Below are positions 46,406 through 56,218 of a stretch of DNA of 64,000 bases, in pieces. Source of the stretch: Cycas panzhihuaensis (taxonomy: Eukaryota > Cycadophyta); the NCBI GenBank assembly GCA_023213395.1, contig CM041465.1, positions 129,587,741 to 129,651,740 on the forward strand. The letters run 5' to 3'. The translations under genes and the position numbers were made by a program. The notes below the pieces were generated by a model. That model ran no database searches and had not been told where the DNA came from. It saw nothing but the letters and a program-made list of their open reading frames with translations. Positions within the stretch are counted from its first letter, which is position 1; every line of letters begins with the position of its first letter.

Positions 46406-47223
46406 TGTCTGTGGACAGAAATGATACAATTTCGTAAAGGATTTTGATTTTTGGAATACGATCATATCATGGTTAGTGGTTGGGATTGCAAGCAGATTGC
46501 AGTTTGGGTTGGGATTGCGAGCAGATCGTGGTTTGGGTTGGGAACGCGAGCAGATCATGGTTCGGGTCGAAATTGCGAGCAAATTGCAATTCGAGCTGGG
46601 ATCATGAGCAAGTTGTGGTTTGGGTTGAGATTGCAAGCAGATTGCAGTTAGGGCTGGGACTGCGAGTAGATCGTGGTTCGGGACAGAATTGCGAGTAGAC
46701 CGTGTTTCGGGCTAGGATTGCAAGCAGATCATGGATGGGACCGAGATTGCGAGTAGATCGTGGTTTGAGCCGGGACTGCAAGTAAATCGTAGTTTGGGTT
46801 AAGGTTGTGAGTAGATTGCAACCAACCGCAAGTACGAGCTGATCGTAGAATACAATTATGAACAAATTGTAATTTAAGGTTACGATATGTTAATAATCCC
46901 TTTTGAACACATCGGTGGACTATGTTAGTTGTAACTTATAACGGTTGAGACCATTGGAAATTATGAGTATACAAGGGCAAAAGGGAAGGGATGATGTAAT
47001 AGTAGGTAGATAGAGAAGTATAGGTTTATAATTATAAATCTTTGGTGTAAGCTTGATTAAACCGTGGACTTTCGGTGTATTACTAGGTCTGTGCCTGGTT
47101 GTGAGAGGACCAGACATAGTTCCCTATCTTAATGGTATTATGTTTTGCATCATATTGGTGTCCTTTGTGCTTGCCTAATTCATTGAAGAGTGTCTTGGCG
47201 AACAAATAGGTGCACGGCACACA
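46406..47223 (+). repeat. Gypsy-F 3' LTR
   Basis: 818 bp, pairs with 36980-37867; preceded by purine-rich GACGAGGGAGA. Confidence 0.9.
46485..46832. repeat. 29-bp minisatellite in Gypsy-F 3' LTR, 12 units
   Basis: Twelve contiguous 29-bp units of the same family as 37059-37464, first unit ATTGCAAGCAGATTGCAGTT. Two units fewer than in the 5' LTR. Confidence 0.95.
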
Positions 47224-48941
47224 TAAAGTCCCAAGTCATTAGGATTTCGTCTGAACTAGATAGCCTCACATTCTCTCCAGTTGCATCCTTGTATTCTACT
47301 TTAATCGATGAGAGAGTAACATTGAGTTACTTCTTGTTGTTTCAAAACATTGCAACTGAATCAAGACTAAAACAATGTCTAGAAGTGGACCTTCTACTCT
47401 CAATGCATCCAACCTTATTTGAATTAGAAAACTTGTCTAACCTAAAGTTGTTGTAAATGGATTCAAATCTATAATGTAAAGTTCATTGCAAATATCTCAA
47501 AATTTGTTTTGCAACCTTCTTGTGGCTTTGCGTGGGTTCTTTCATGAGCTTAGTTACCATGCCAACTAAATAAACAATGATAGGTTTAGTTTAGTGGGAT
47601 AAATCAAACTACCAACAAATTGCCTATACAGAGTCTCACCCTCCTATTTCCATTGGGGTTAGTGTAGGCTTATAGTTTTATAGAGTCTCATCCTCCTATA
47701 ACTTTGTCCTTATTTCCATTGGGGTCAGTGTAGGCTTATAGTCTTCCGTATTGGATCTCTTCAAAACTTCCCTTGTGTACTTAGCTTTGGAGATGAATAT
47801 TTTTTCGGTTCTTTGCCAAACTTTTACTCCAAGGCAGTAATGGAGTAGTTCAAGATCTAACATCTCAAAGTTGCACTTCAAATCCTTCATCAACTTTTCT
47901 ATCATTGAGGTATCTTTCCTAGTGATGATTAAGCCATCGACATACATAATCACCAAGGTCACAAACCAACCACTTCTACCCTTTATGTACAGGTTCAAAT
48001 CTGTTGAAGATTTTTCAAACCCATTCTTCTGAAAATATTCATCAATTTTAGAATACCAGGCTATGGGAGCGCATTTCAATCCATATAATGCATTTTAGAA
48101 CAATGTGTTGATGTTCTTGGCCCTTGCTACATATTGAGGTGGTTGCTCGATGTACGCTTTTTTTGTTAAGTTCCCATTGAGGAAGGAACTCTTGACATCA
48201 AGCTGGTGTAGCTACCATTTAAATTGTGCAATTAATGCTAGTATAATCCTAATTGTTTTTTGATAGTAATCTTATTCCTGCCATTTGAAACCTCTAGCCA
48301 CTAACCTAGCCTTATGTTTGTCGATTGAGTCATTTAATATGAATTTTGTCTTAAAGACGCATCTACAACCAATTGCTTGTTTTTCATTTGGAAATTTCAC
48401 CAAATTCCAAGTGTTGTTTTTGTTTTGCCTAAATTTCTTCATCCATGACATTCTTCCACTTTTGTTCTTGACTTGCCTTTTCAAAAGTGGAAGGCTCTTT
48501 TGTACTAAGCACTTGTGTCATAAGAGCATAATAGACCAATTATGCATCATCAACTATTTATAGATACCACTTGGGCAATTTCTTTTGTGTGGGGATAACT
48601 TCAAGCTAAGTATCATCAACTTCTTTATCATCATCTAGTTCAAACTTTATTACTTGCCTTGAAGATTTTGCCAAATTTTTTATTTCTTTGCCTTTGTATT
48701 GCCTGAGCTGTAATGCCCCGAAGTCAATTTCTTTGTCACCTTCTTCAAAGATGACATCTTGATTTGTATGCACCTTTTTGGATTTCAACTCATATATAGG
48801 ATAAGCTTTGCTTACCTCATTGTATCTAATGTAGATTCGCTTGGAACTTTTGTCATTAAATTTCTAATGCCTTTGCTTTGGAATGTGCATGCAGGTAGTG
48901 CAACCAAAGATTATAAGATGGTTCATTGTGGGCTTTCTTCC
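47224..48941 (-). pseudogene. Copia-D integrase end, reverse transcriptase and RNase H
   Basis: Minus strand: 48606-48788 is the integrase tail (KSKKVHTNQDVIFEEGDKEI), 48272-48484 the RT start (AIGCRCVFKTKFILNDSIDK). 47696-48079 holds MYVDGLIITRKD, the active site with the second Asp replaced by Gly, and LLHYCLGVKVWQR. Near 47260-47440 lie RNase H stretches (CIESRRSTSRHCF, NVTLSSIKVEYKD). Cut by Gypsy-F at 47223 and by Copia-E at 48942. Confidence 0.85.
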
Positions 48942-49133
48942 TGTTAAGGGGTAATGTTTTATCATGATGTAATTAACACACATAATCATGATATGTGTCA
49001 TAATATCTGAGGTTGGTTATACACCAAGATATAACTGTTACCAACCACATCATGTACTTAAGGAAATCATTCTCTCAATAAAGTTGGTTGAGTTTTCTCA
49101 TCAACCTTCCTGTCTCCTAAATTCAAATCAACA
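48942..49133 (+). repeat. Copia-E 5' LTR
   Basis: TGTTAAGGGG to AAATCAACA; 186 of 192 bases match 54006-54197. Confidence 0.96.
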
Positions 49134-49923
49134 TGGTATCAGAGCAGGCTCTGCCTTAACTGCTCGTTTAAAAGGAGTCCTGATTCTTGAAGACTAATCA
49201 AGGGTATCAAGAAGGGAGACAGGTTTGGAAGGCTCTCCAGTATTGAAGAGGAGCATTAAATCGCTGAGTACGAAACCGTATGAACGTCACTTTTCCAAAG
49301 TTTTTGGATCACAACAAAATTTGGGGGGAAGATGGATTGGAGGACACCGATTATTTCTTCCTTCTATGTCGAAGGCATTTGAAGCCATTTTAGGGGTCAA
49401 ACAGGCCACGCACCAGTCTGGACGTTACTTTTCCAAAGTTGTCGGATCACAACGAAATTTGGTGGGAAGATAGATTGGAGGACGCACGCCATTTCTTCCT
49501 TCTATGTCGAAAGCATTTGAAGTCGTTTCGGGAGTCAAACAGGCCACACACCAGTCCGCGTGGGATTGAGGAGGAAAGGGTTCGAATCTCTTCAAAATCC
49601 AAACTAAACCGGGTAATAACAGTCCGAAAATCTTTGAATAATCATTGTTGATCGATTCGAACCATTGGCGTGTGATTTTATTAAGTATTTTGTCTGACTT
49701 TTGCTAAATCGAATCAAAGCCCTAGTCGCCTGTTTTTGCTTTTGAGGCAGTTTTCTGACAGAAGAAAAATGATCTTGAAAATCTGACTTCGGATTTAGAT
49801 AGGCGTCGAAGGAACCTCTTTTTTGAGGTACACCTTGCTCCGATCTGTACACTTAAGGTTTTGTATGGAAATTCGTACATTTGTGCGGTCAGTCCAGTTT
49901 GATTCTCTTTCATCTTGCTAATA
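49134..49923 (+). other. Copia-E leader with primer site and a 138-bp tandem duplication
   Basis: TGGTATCAGAGC at 49134-49145. Two tandem copies offset by 138 bp (about 49284-49421 and 49422-49559) share CTTTTCCAAAGTT, GGATCACAAC and the CTTCTATGTCGAA phrase. The gag ATG follows at 49924. Confidence 0.85.
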
Positions 49924-50880
49924 ATGGCTGCTCCATTGTTTGGCCTATCAGAACAAGACGAACTTACCGAAAGTAACTATCATATCTGGAAGATAAAGAT
50001 TGAAACCCTGCTTAGGGCGCGTAATGCTTGGAATATTGCCCTTGGTGTTGAAACTAAGCCTGATGATACCAATGGTGCTTTGCTTGGTTGGTTGGAGAGG
50101 GACAATGTAGGTGTCATTATTCTCAAATTGTTAGTATTTGACTCTCTGTTGGTTTATGTGGAAAAATTGACCTCTACTCCAAGTATCTAGAAATGCTTTG
50201 AAAACTTGTTTGGTTAGAAAAACAAAGCCCGAATATTCACCTTGAAAGAAGAACTATACAAGTTGCACATGAGAGAACATGAAATAGTGACTGAATTCAT
50301 ACATAAAGTCGCTTCATTCAGAAATGGACTGTTGAGTGCTGGAGAAATTTTGTCTGAATCCGAACTTGTCCAAATGGTAGCTAGTAAATTATCAAAAAGT
50401 TTTGTTGTAACAATCAACACCATTACAAATAATAATCAGATTGATATAATGACCCTTGATGAGTTGACTGGAATTCTGCTTAGATAGGAATAAAGGAACA
50501 TGCGATGTGAAGATTTAGTAGAGCTTGAAGATGCATTTGCGTCAGAATAAATTTAGGGCCAAGAGGACGAAGTCAAACACGTGGAAGGGGATAGACTCCA
50601 GATTCCAGGAGTGTTGCTCGTGGTCGATATTTGGACAATAGAGGACGTGGACGAGGTCGTGATTCCAAGATATGTTTTAAATGTGGTAGATCCAGACACT
50701 TCGCCAGTACCTGCAAAGCATTCGATGTGTGTTATCATTGTGGATAGACATGACATTATCCCTATGAATGCCCTCAAAGAAGAACTGATATTCAAAGAGG
50801 GAAAAGGCCGGTGGGCAACTATAGCAAAGAACAAACTGAAGAAGATGAAGACGAGATAGCATTTGTAGTTGCCTTGTCAG
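49924..50880 (+). pseudogene. Copia-E gag
   Basis: From ATG 49924: MAAPLFGLSEQDELTESNYH, then IWKIKIETLLRARNAW; after a stop at 50190 the body continues 50242-50487 (MKEELYKLHMREHEIVTEFI, MVASKLSKSFVVTINT). Two zinc knuckles follow at about 50670-50770 (CFKCGRSRHFASTC, then a CYHCG...HYPYEC one with stops). Closely similar to the Copia-N gag. Confidence 0.85.
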
Positions 50881-51290
50881 CAGGATTTAAGGAGACCGAT
50901 ACCTGGTTTATTGACTCCAAAGCTTCACGACACGTGACAAATTGACAGAATTGGTTTGAAAGCTTGAAACCTTGTGATATTGATAAATTAGTAGAATTAG
51001 GTGATAAATATCCACTAGAAGTTAAGGGAGTGGGTACCATTTCTATTTATGTAGAGGGTAGTATAAGAAAAATTGAAAATGTTTTGTTGGTCCCAGACCT
51101 CAAAATGAATCTCTTGTTTGTCTCACAACTTAGTAAAAAGGGGCTAAGAATTGTGTTTGATGAAGATGGTCTCTGCCTGATACTGGACATGAGAAATAAT
51201 AGGGAAACAATTGCCAAAGGCATTAGAAGCAATGATCTGTACAAACTGGTCTCAAATCCTGTAGTACCTAGTCAAAATTCAAAAACTTGT
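50881..51290 (+). pseudogene. Copia-E protease
   Basis: TWFIDSKASRHVTN near 50900-50945 is the protease loop with Gly replaced by Lys (DSK for DSG), then a stop. The frame from 50964 continues with LVELGDKYPLEVKGVGTISI and NVLLVPDLKMNLLFVSQLSK, the rest of the protease fold and linker. Confidence 0.82.
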
Positions 51291-52280
51291 ACTGCTGTGA
51301 ACCTTGATAATAAAATGTGGCATTTGAAGTACGGGCATCTTCCAGTAGAGACCTTAAAGAAAATGGAAAAATATGATATGGTGTATGGATTGCCTAATAT
51401 TTCTTTAGAAAATTTTGTATGCAGAGGATGTCAATTTGGAAAAAATCATAGATTACCTTTCAAAGAAAGTAAGTGGAGATCACAAAATAAACTGGAGTTG
51501 GTTCATACAGATCTCTGTGGACCTCTTACACCACTTTCAATAAATGGTTGTAGGTATTTCCTAACATTTATTGATGATTTCACCAGAAAAGTCTGGGTAT
51601 ATTTTCTTCACAATAAAAAAGAGGTCTTTGAAATCTTTAAAGAATTCAAAGCAGAAGTTGAACTTGAGTAAGATTCTAAAATTAAATGTATAAGATCAGA
51701 TGGAAGAGGAGAATATATCTCTAATGAGTTCTTGACATATTGCAAAAGGAATGGAATTCAGAGACAGGTCACCACACCCTACACTCCACAATTGAATGGA
51801 GTCGCTGAAAGGAAAAATAGAACCCTGATGGAAATGGCTTGCAGCATGGTATATGAAACACAGGTTCCAAAGTCGTATTGGGCAGAAGCCGTGAATACAA
51901 CCTGCTATCTTGTAAATAGAAGTCCAACCAAAGCACTGGAAAACATCACTCTAGAGGAAGCATGGACAGATAAGAAACTTAATGTCAACTCTCTCAAAGT
52001 GTTTGGCAGTTGAGCTTATGTACATATACCAGACAAAAAATGGGTAAAAATTGATGCAAAAAGTATAGAATGCATTATGACAGGCTATAGCAAAAATTCA
52101 AAAGCTTATAAATGCATTGATCCCAAAACAAATAAAATATATGTTAATAGAGATGTAGTATTTGATGAAGAAAGTTCGAATTCACAATCACAAATCAAAT
52201 TGCTCAAAGAAGAAAAAGAGAATTCTAGTAAAGAAAGCTTCACTGAAGAAGCTTCAGACAGAAGAAATTCTGTCTAGCTC
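51291..52280 (+). pseudogene. Copia-E integrase
   Basis: Zinc domain MWHLKYGHLPVETLKKM and CRGCQFGKNHRLPF (51315-51460); core ELVHTDLCGPLTPLSI, FIDDFTRKVWVYFLH; after a stop at 51671, RSDGRGEYISNEF (about 51690-51735), then 51732-52013 (RQVTTPYTPQLNGVAERKNR) and 52077-52277 (SKAYKCIDPKTNKIYVNRDV). Zinc ligands are all kept; only a few stops. Confidence 0.88.
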
Positions 52281-53240
52281 GGCCTATGAAGACTCCAGTG
52301 AAGAAGGACATACAACACATGAAGTAGAATCTCATTTGGAAGTAAGGGATAATTCAAGAAATGAAAGAAACTGCCCAAATGGTTCATTAAAACCATTGAA
52401 GAAGGAGGAAGCGTACTGGATCATAAAACAAGAGGACAAAGACCAAAAGCCCTGCTTAGTAGGATTGAGCCTTAGTCTTTCCAAGAGGTTGAGGATCAAT
52501 CACAGTGGAAAGTAGCAATGGATGCTAAAATGAATTCAATCGACAAAAATCAGACTTGGGAATTGGTGGAACTTCCTCCAGACAAACCCGTAGTCAATTG
52601 CAGGTGGGTTTATAAAGTCAAAGAAGGTGCAACTGGAAAGATTGAGAAATATAAAGCTCGACTTGTGGCCAAAGGATATACTCAAACAAATAGAATCAAT
52701 TTTGAGAAAACCTTCTCACCTGTGGCCAAGTTGAATACAATCAGAATTGTAATAGCTCTTGTAGTATTATACAACTGGAAAATTTTCAAACTCGACATGA
52801 AGAGTGCATTCTTAAACGGTGATCTTGAAGAAGATGTATACATGACACAACCTGAAGGCTATATAAGAAAAGGACAGGAACATTTAGTGTGCAAGCTAAA
52901 AAAGGCGTTGTACGGTTTGAAGCAAGCTCCCTGAGCTTGGTATGCCAAGTTGGATCAACATTTGTGTAATAATGGTTTCCAACGCTGTAACTCAGATTCC
53001 AGTCTATATACAAAGTAAAAAGGTGATCAGATCATTATAATTGCTGTGTATGTATACGACATGATATTGACAGGAAATGATGATAAGCCAATCTTAGAAA
53101 TAAAAGAATAGTTGCAAAAGAAATTTGAAATGACCGATCTTGGTCCTCTTAACTATTACTTAGGATTAGAAGTGAACCAATAGCAAGAATATATCTCCAT
53201 CTCACAAAGTAAATACATAAGGGATCTATTAGAAAAATTC
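52281..53240 (+). pseudogene. Copia-E reverse transcriptase
   Basis: 52518-52934 is open: [70 protein letters not shown], ending at a TGA that stands where CGA (Arg) is expected. About 53040-53075 gives AVYVYDMILTGND, where the active site YVDD reads YVYD. KKFEMTDLGPLNYYLGLEVN follows. Confidence 0.88.
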
Positions 53241-54005
53241 AGAATGGCAGACTACAATCCATGTGCTACACCCATGGAGATCAATTGCAACTTGGCACCA
53301 GATGAGGAAGAGCAGATAGTTGATGCCACTCTGTATAGACAGTTGATCGATAGTTTGATTTATCTTACAACTACTAGACCCAGCATATCCCATTTTGTTG
53401 GAGTTCTCTCCAGGTACATGCAGGAACCTAGAATAAGACACTGGAAGGCAGCTTGGAGAATATTGAGATATCTATGAGGAACAATTGAATTGAAATTAAT
53501 CTACTAACGGAAGGAATCAGTAGAACTCATCGGGTATTGTGATTCAGATTGGGCAGGAAACAAAGATCAAAGGAACTCAACCAGTGGCTATTGTTTCTTT
53601 CTGGGATCAGCAGCAATCTCTTGGTGCAACAAAAAACAATCGACTGTGGCACTCTCCTCAACTGAAGTAGAATAGAAAGTCGCAATAATGCGACCTGTGA
53701 AGCAGTCTGGCTCAGGCGGCTCCTGGTTGACCTGAATCAACCTCAAAACAATGCAACAACAGTATACTGTGACAATCAAAGTGCAATCAAGCTAACTAAA
53801 AATCTTGTTCTCTATGCGAGAACCAAGCACATTGAAGTCCATCATCATTTTATAAGGGAAAAGGTTCATAACAAAGAAATCAAATTAGAATATTGTTCGA
53901 CTATAGAACAAATTGCAGATCTGTTGACCAAATTATTGGGAAAAGAAAAACTTCAGTTCTTAAGAGACACGATAGGTTTGAAAGAGATAAAACATTAAGA
54001 GAGGA
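53241..54005 (+). pseudogene. Copia-E RT end and RNase H
   Basis: 53244-53477 gives LYRQLIDSLIYLTTTRPSIS; about 53525-53670 gives LIGYCDSDWAGNKDQRNSTS and KKQSTVALSSTEVE; about 53765-53880 gives CDNQSAIKLTKN and RTKHIEVHHHFIREK. The C terminus reaches the GATAAAACATTA arm at 53986, followed by the purine tract AGAGAGGA. Confidence 0.86.
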
Positions 54006-54197
54006 TATTAAGGGGTAATGTTTTATCATGATGTAATTAATACACATAATCATGATATGTGTCATAATATCTGAGGTTGGTTATACACCAAGATATAATT
54101 GTTACCAACCACATCATGTACTTAATGAAATCATTCTCTCAATAAAGTTGGTTGAGTTTTCTCATCAGCCTTCCTGTCTCCTAAACTCAAATCAACA
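54006..54197 (+). repeat. Copia-E 3' LTR
   Basis: 192 bp; its first bases read TATT for TGTT. Bracketed with GATAAAACATTA (53986-53997) by TAATGTTTTATC (54016-54027). Confidence 0.96.
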
Positions 54198-54490
54198 CTT
54201 CCAAACCATTCCTCCTTAGGAGTTTTAGTTCTAACTACTTTGGTTGAATTCCTATTTGTCAAATAAATTACTATGTTTATAGCATCTGCCTAAAAGGTCA
54301 TTGACAGACCTTTGCCTTTTATCATTGCCTTGGCCTTTTCTACAAGAGTCATGTTCATCCTTTTTGTGACTTCATTATGTTGGGGTGTATGTGGAGTTCT
54401 GAACTACCTCCTATTTCCATGGCTCTTGCAATATTTTTTAAATTCTCTTACTTCAGCTGACTTATGCTTTTAGCTTTATCTTTGAACTCC
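54198..54490 (-). pseudogene. Copia-D integrase core, downstream piece
   Basis: The minus strand reads REFKKYCKSHGNRR, then RTPHTPQHNEVTKRMNMTLV, and on toward a KTPKEEWFG end at the Copia-E insertion site. Catalytic-core end of the integrase. Confidence 0.8.
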
Positions 54491-55410
54491 TTTTTTTCTT
54501 TATAGGTAAAATCCCCATAAAGTGGGGTTAACCCTTTGACATAAGATGCCATAGGAAAGGGGAGACTAATTTGTTAAAATTGCCTAGGGATTGCATCTGA
54601 CCTTGCCCATTGTGGAGAAAACTACACTAAGCATCACCAAGCTACTTGAGAAAGCTTGGGGCTAACGAAGATTACAAAAGGTTAGAGAGAGACAACAAGC
54701 CTACCTATGACTAATCCTCCATCCCACGAAACTAGTCATGGGCCAAAATAGAGGTAAGGCAGTCACTACCCCAAGTCCCACTAATCTGAAGTCCTTATCG
54801 CACCAAGTCCGCTATAGACATGAACACGTTCAGTGAACATCTCCAAAGCTACATCACCGCCATCGCTGAACCAACTTCGAGTGACCCAAATCAACTATGT
54901 TGCAACCACTCTATATACATGTACTAACATTGATCAACACATTAATTTGAAATGCACAACAACTTCAAGCTAATTTTAAGGCAATCCAGCTCCAAGTCCA
55001 TTGCAGAAATCGAAGATTTAATGCAGAAAGCCATGAAATTAGCAAGGTTGATAGTTTGTATTATTGACATTGAGTTCGAGATAACGCCAAACGAGAAACA
55101 TGGGTAGCTATAGGCATAAACTCCAAGCCCAGTCAATAATTCAAACACTTAATCGTCGACTTTAGGTGTATGTCAAATGCTAGCCGAAGTTAACAATCCC
55201 AATCTAAATCAAATGGCATGAATAAGAAGTTAAGTCATTAACTTGTGTTTGTACATGTAGTCAAAAGCCGGAGAAGATTGATAATGTCGACCTAGTGCCA
55301 CTAAATTCATGCAATGGTGATGCCAATCCAACACTATAACATATGCAAGCAGATCCACTTGGAGTGCCAACCACATTAATACATGCACTCCGAAAATACT
55401 AATAATGTCT
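54491..55410 (-). mobile_element. LINE-like, poly(A)-tailed insert in the Copia-D integrase
   Basis: Read on the minus strand, about 920 bp unrelated to Copia sequence ends in a GGTTAACCCCACTTTATGGG hairpin and an A-rich tail (plus strand TTTTTTTCTTTATAG at 54491-54505). The flanks look like a long, imperfect target duplication: GCTTTATCTTTGAACTCC (54473-54490) and GTCTTTCTCTTTGAATTC (55409-55426). This pattern fits target-primed reverse transcription by a 5'-truncated LINE or a retrocopy. A 68-residue open run (54942-55148) has no motif. The long flank match may partly reflect the FKEFK-rich integrase sequence. Confidence 0.45.
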
Positions 55411-55630
55411 TTCTCTTTGAATTCTTTGAATATCTTAAAAATTTGAAATTTATCTTTGATGATGTACACGTAGATCTTCCTCGAGAGATCATCAATGAAG
55501 ACCAGAAAACACTTAGCACCCCCATGCAATGCCATGGACATTGGGCCACCTAGGTTGGTATCCATCAAGGCTAACTTCTCCTTTACTCACTAGGCTTTAC
55601 TTTTCTCAAACTTCTTCCTGTGTTGTTTAC
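55411..55630 (-). pseudogene. Copia-D integrase core, upstream piece
   Basis: 55395-55568 on the minus strand reads MDTNLGGPMSMALHGGAKCF and LVFIDDLSRKIYVYIIKDKF, the start of the integrase core. Further right (to 55625) it continues toward the zinc domain in shifted frames, ending at the solo-LTR target site. Confidence 0.8.
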
Positions 55631-56213
55631 TATAGCGATCTAGTTCCACTTTTATAACAATTTTCCTCAAAATATAAGTAATAATCCACAAAAGACAATA
55701 ACTAGATGCTATTCAATAGTAAAATGAATAGGGAACAAGAATTACAAAATCCACCAAAGTAAATAATCATCTTTATTGTCAAATAATACCAAAATAGAAC
55801 GAAATTACAACAAAATACCAGTCTTTCCTAAGGAAGTGAGCTCCCCTCTTCGAGGCGAGGAACCCTCCAAACTGTAGCCCCCAAATGGGCGAGCTAATTG
55901 CAGCCCTAGAATCAAAAATGCGCAACCAAAAGAACCTCTGACGATGGTTTGGGATGCGGCCCAAACTTCCTATTTATAGTGATCAAAATACTTTAATTAG
56001 AAGTCGGCCAGACTGGGTGATATTCTTCTTAATACTGCTCAAATAGAAGTCGGCCAGAACTTCTCCAAAACTGGTAGACTAACTTTAAACGATCATAACT
56101 TTTGATACAAATGTCGGAATTGACTTTCGTCTAAACCATTGGAATATTCGTTCAAAGACCTTTGATTTGAATGGTCATAATGTATAGTTTTGACCAGATT
56201 TTGGAATGCTACA
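55631..56213 (-). repeat. Solo LTR in the Copia-D integrase
   Basis: 583 bp, flanked by the perfect duplication TTTAC (55626-55630 and 56214-56218). Read on the minus strand it runs TGTAGC to GCTATA, has a TATAAATAGG motif (about 55967-55976) and an AATAAAG near 55770. The integrase frame on the two sides lines up once the block and one duplication are set aside. It contains no internal element sequence, as expected after LTR-LTR recombination. Its family is not otherwise in the window. Confidence 0.85.
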
Positions 56214-56218
56214 TTTAC

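Larger units (their letters stand above)
36980..47223 (+). mobile_element. Gypsy-F, Athila/Tat-like Gypsy retrotransposon with extra frames
   Basis: LTRs at 36980-37867 (888 bp) and 46406-47223 (818 bp). Flanks TGAAG (36975-36979) and TAAAG (47224-47228) differ by one transition. The primer site TGGTTCCGTTGCC at 37869-37881 resembles the tRNA-Asp type. Order: gag, protease, a gag-like block, RT, RNase H, integrase, then two downstream frames before the tract at about 46396-46405. Downstream frames and the FMDD-like RT active site suggest the Athila/Tat side of Gypsy rather than chromoviruses. Confidence 0.9.
48942..54197 (+). mobile_element. Copia-E, full-length Copia retrotransposon inside Copia-D
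   Basis: LTRs 48942-49133 and 54006-54197, both 192 bp, differ at 6 positions. The target duplication CTTCC (48937-48941 and 54198-54202) is perfect. The primer site TGGTATCAGAGC is at 49134-49145, an exact tRNA-Met match. The order is leader, gag, protease, integrase, RT, RNase H. It carries only scattered stops and few shifts and is the most complete element here, but it is not intact. Confidence 0.96.

Noticed and set aside
54491-55410. Organellar DNA insertion
   Set aside because: Slightly higher GC suggested plastid or mitochondrial origin, but no organelle gene is readable, and an A-rich tail with flanking repeats fits a retroposed insert better.
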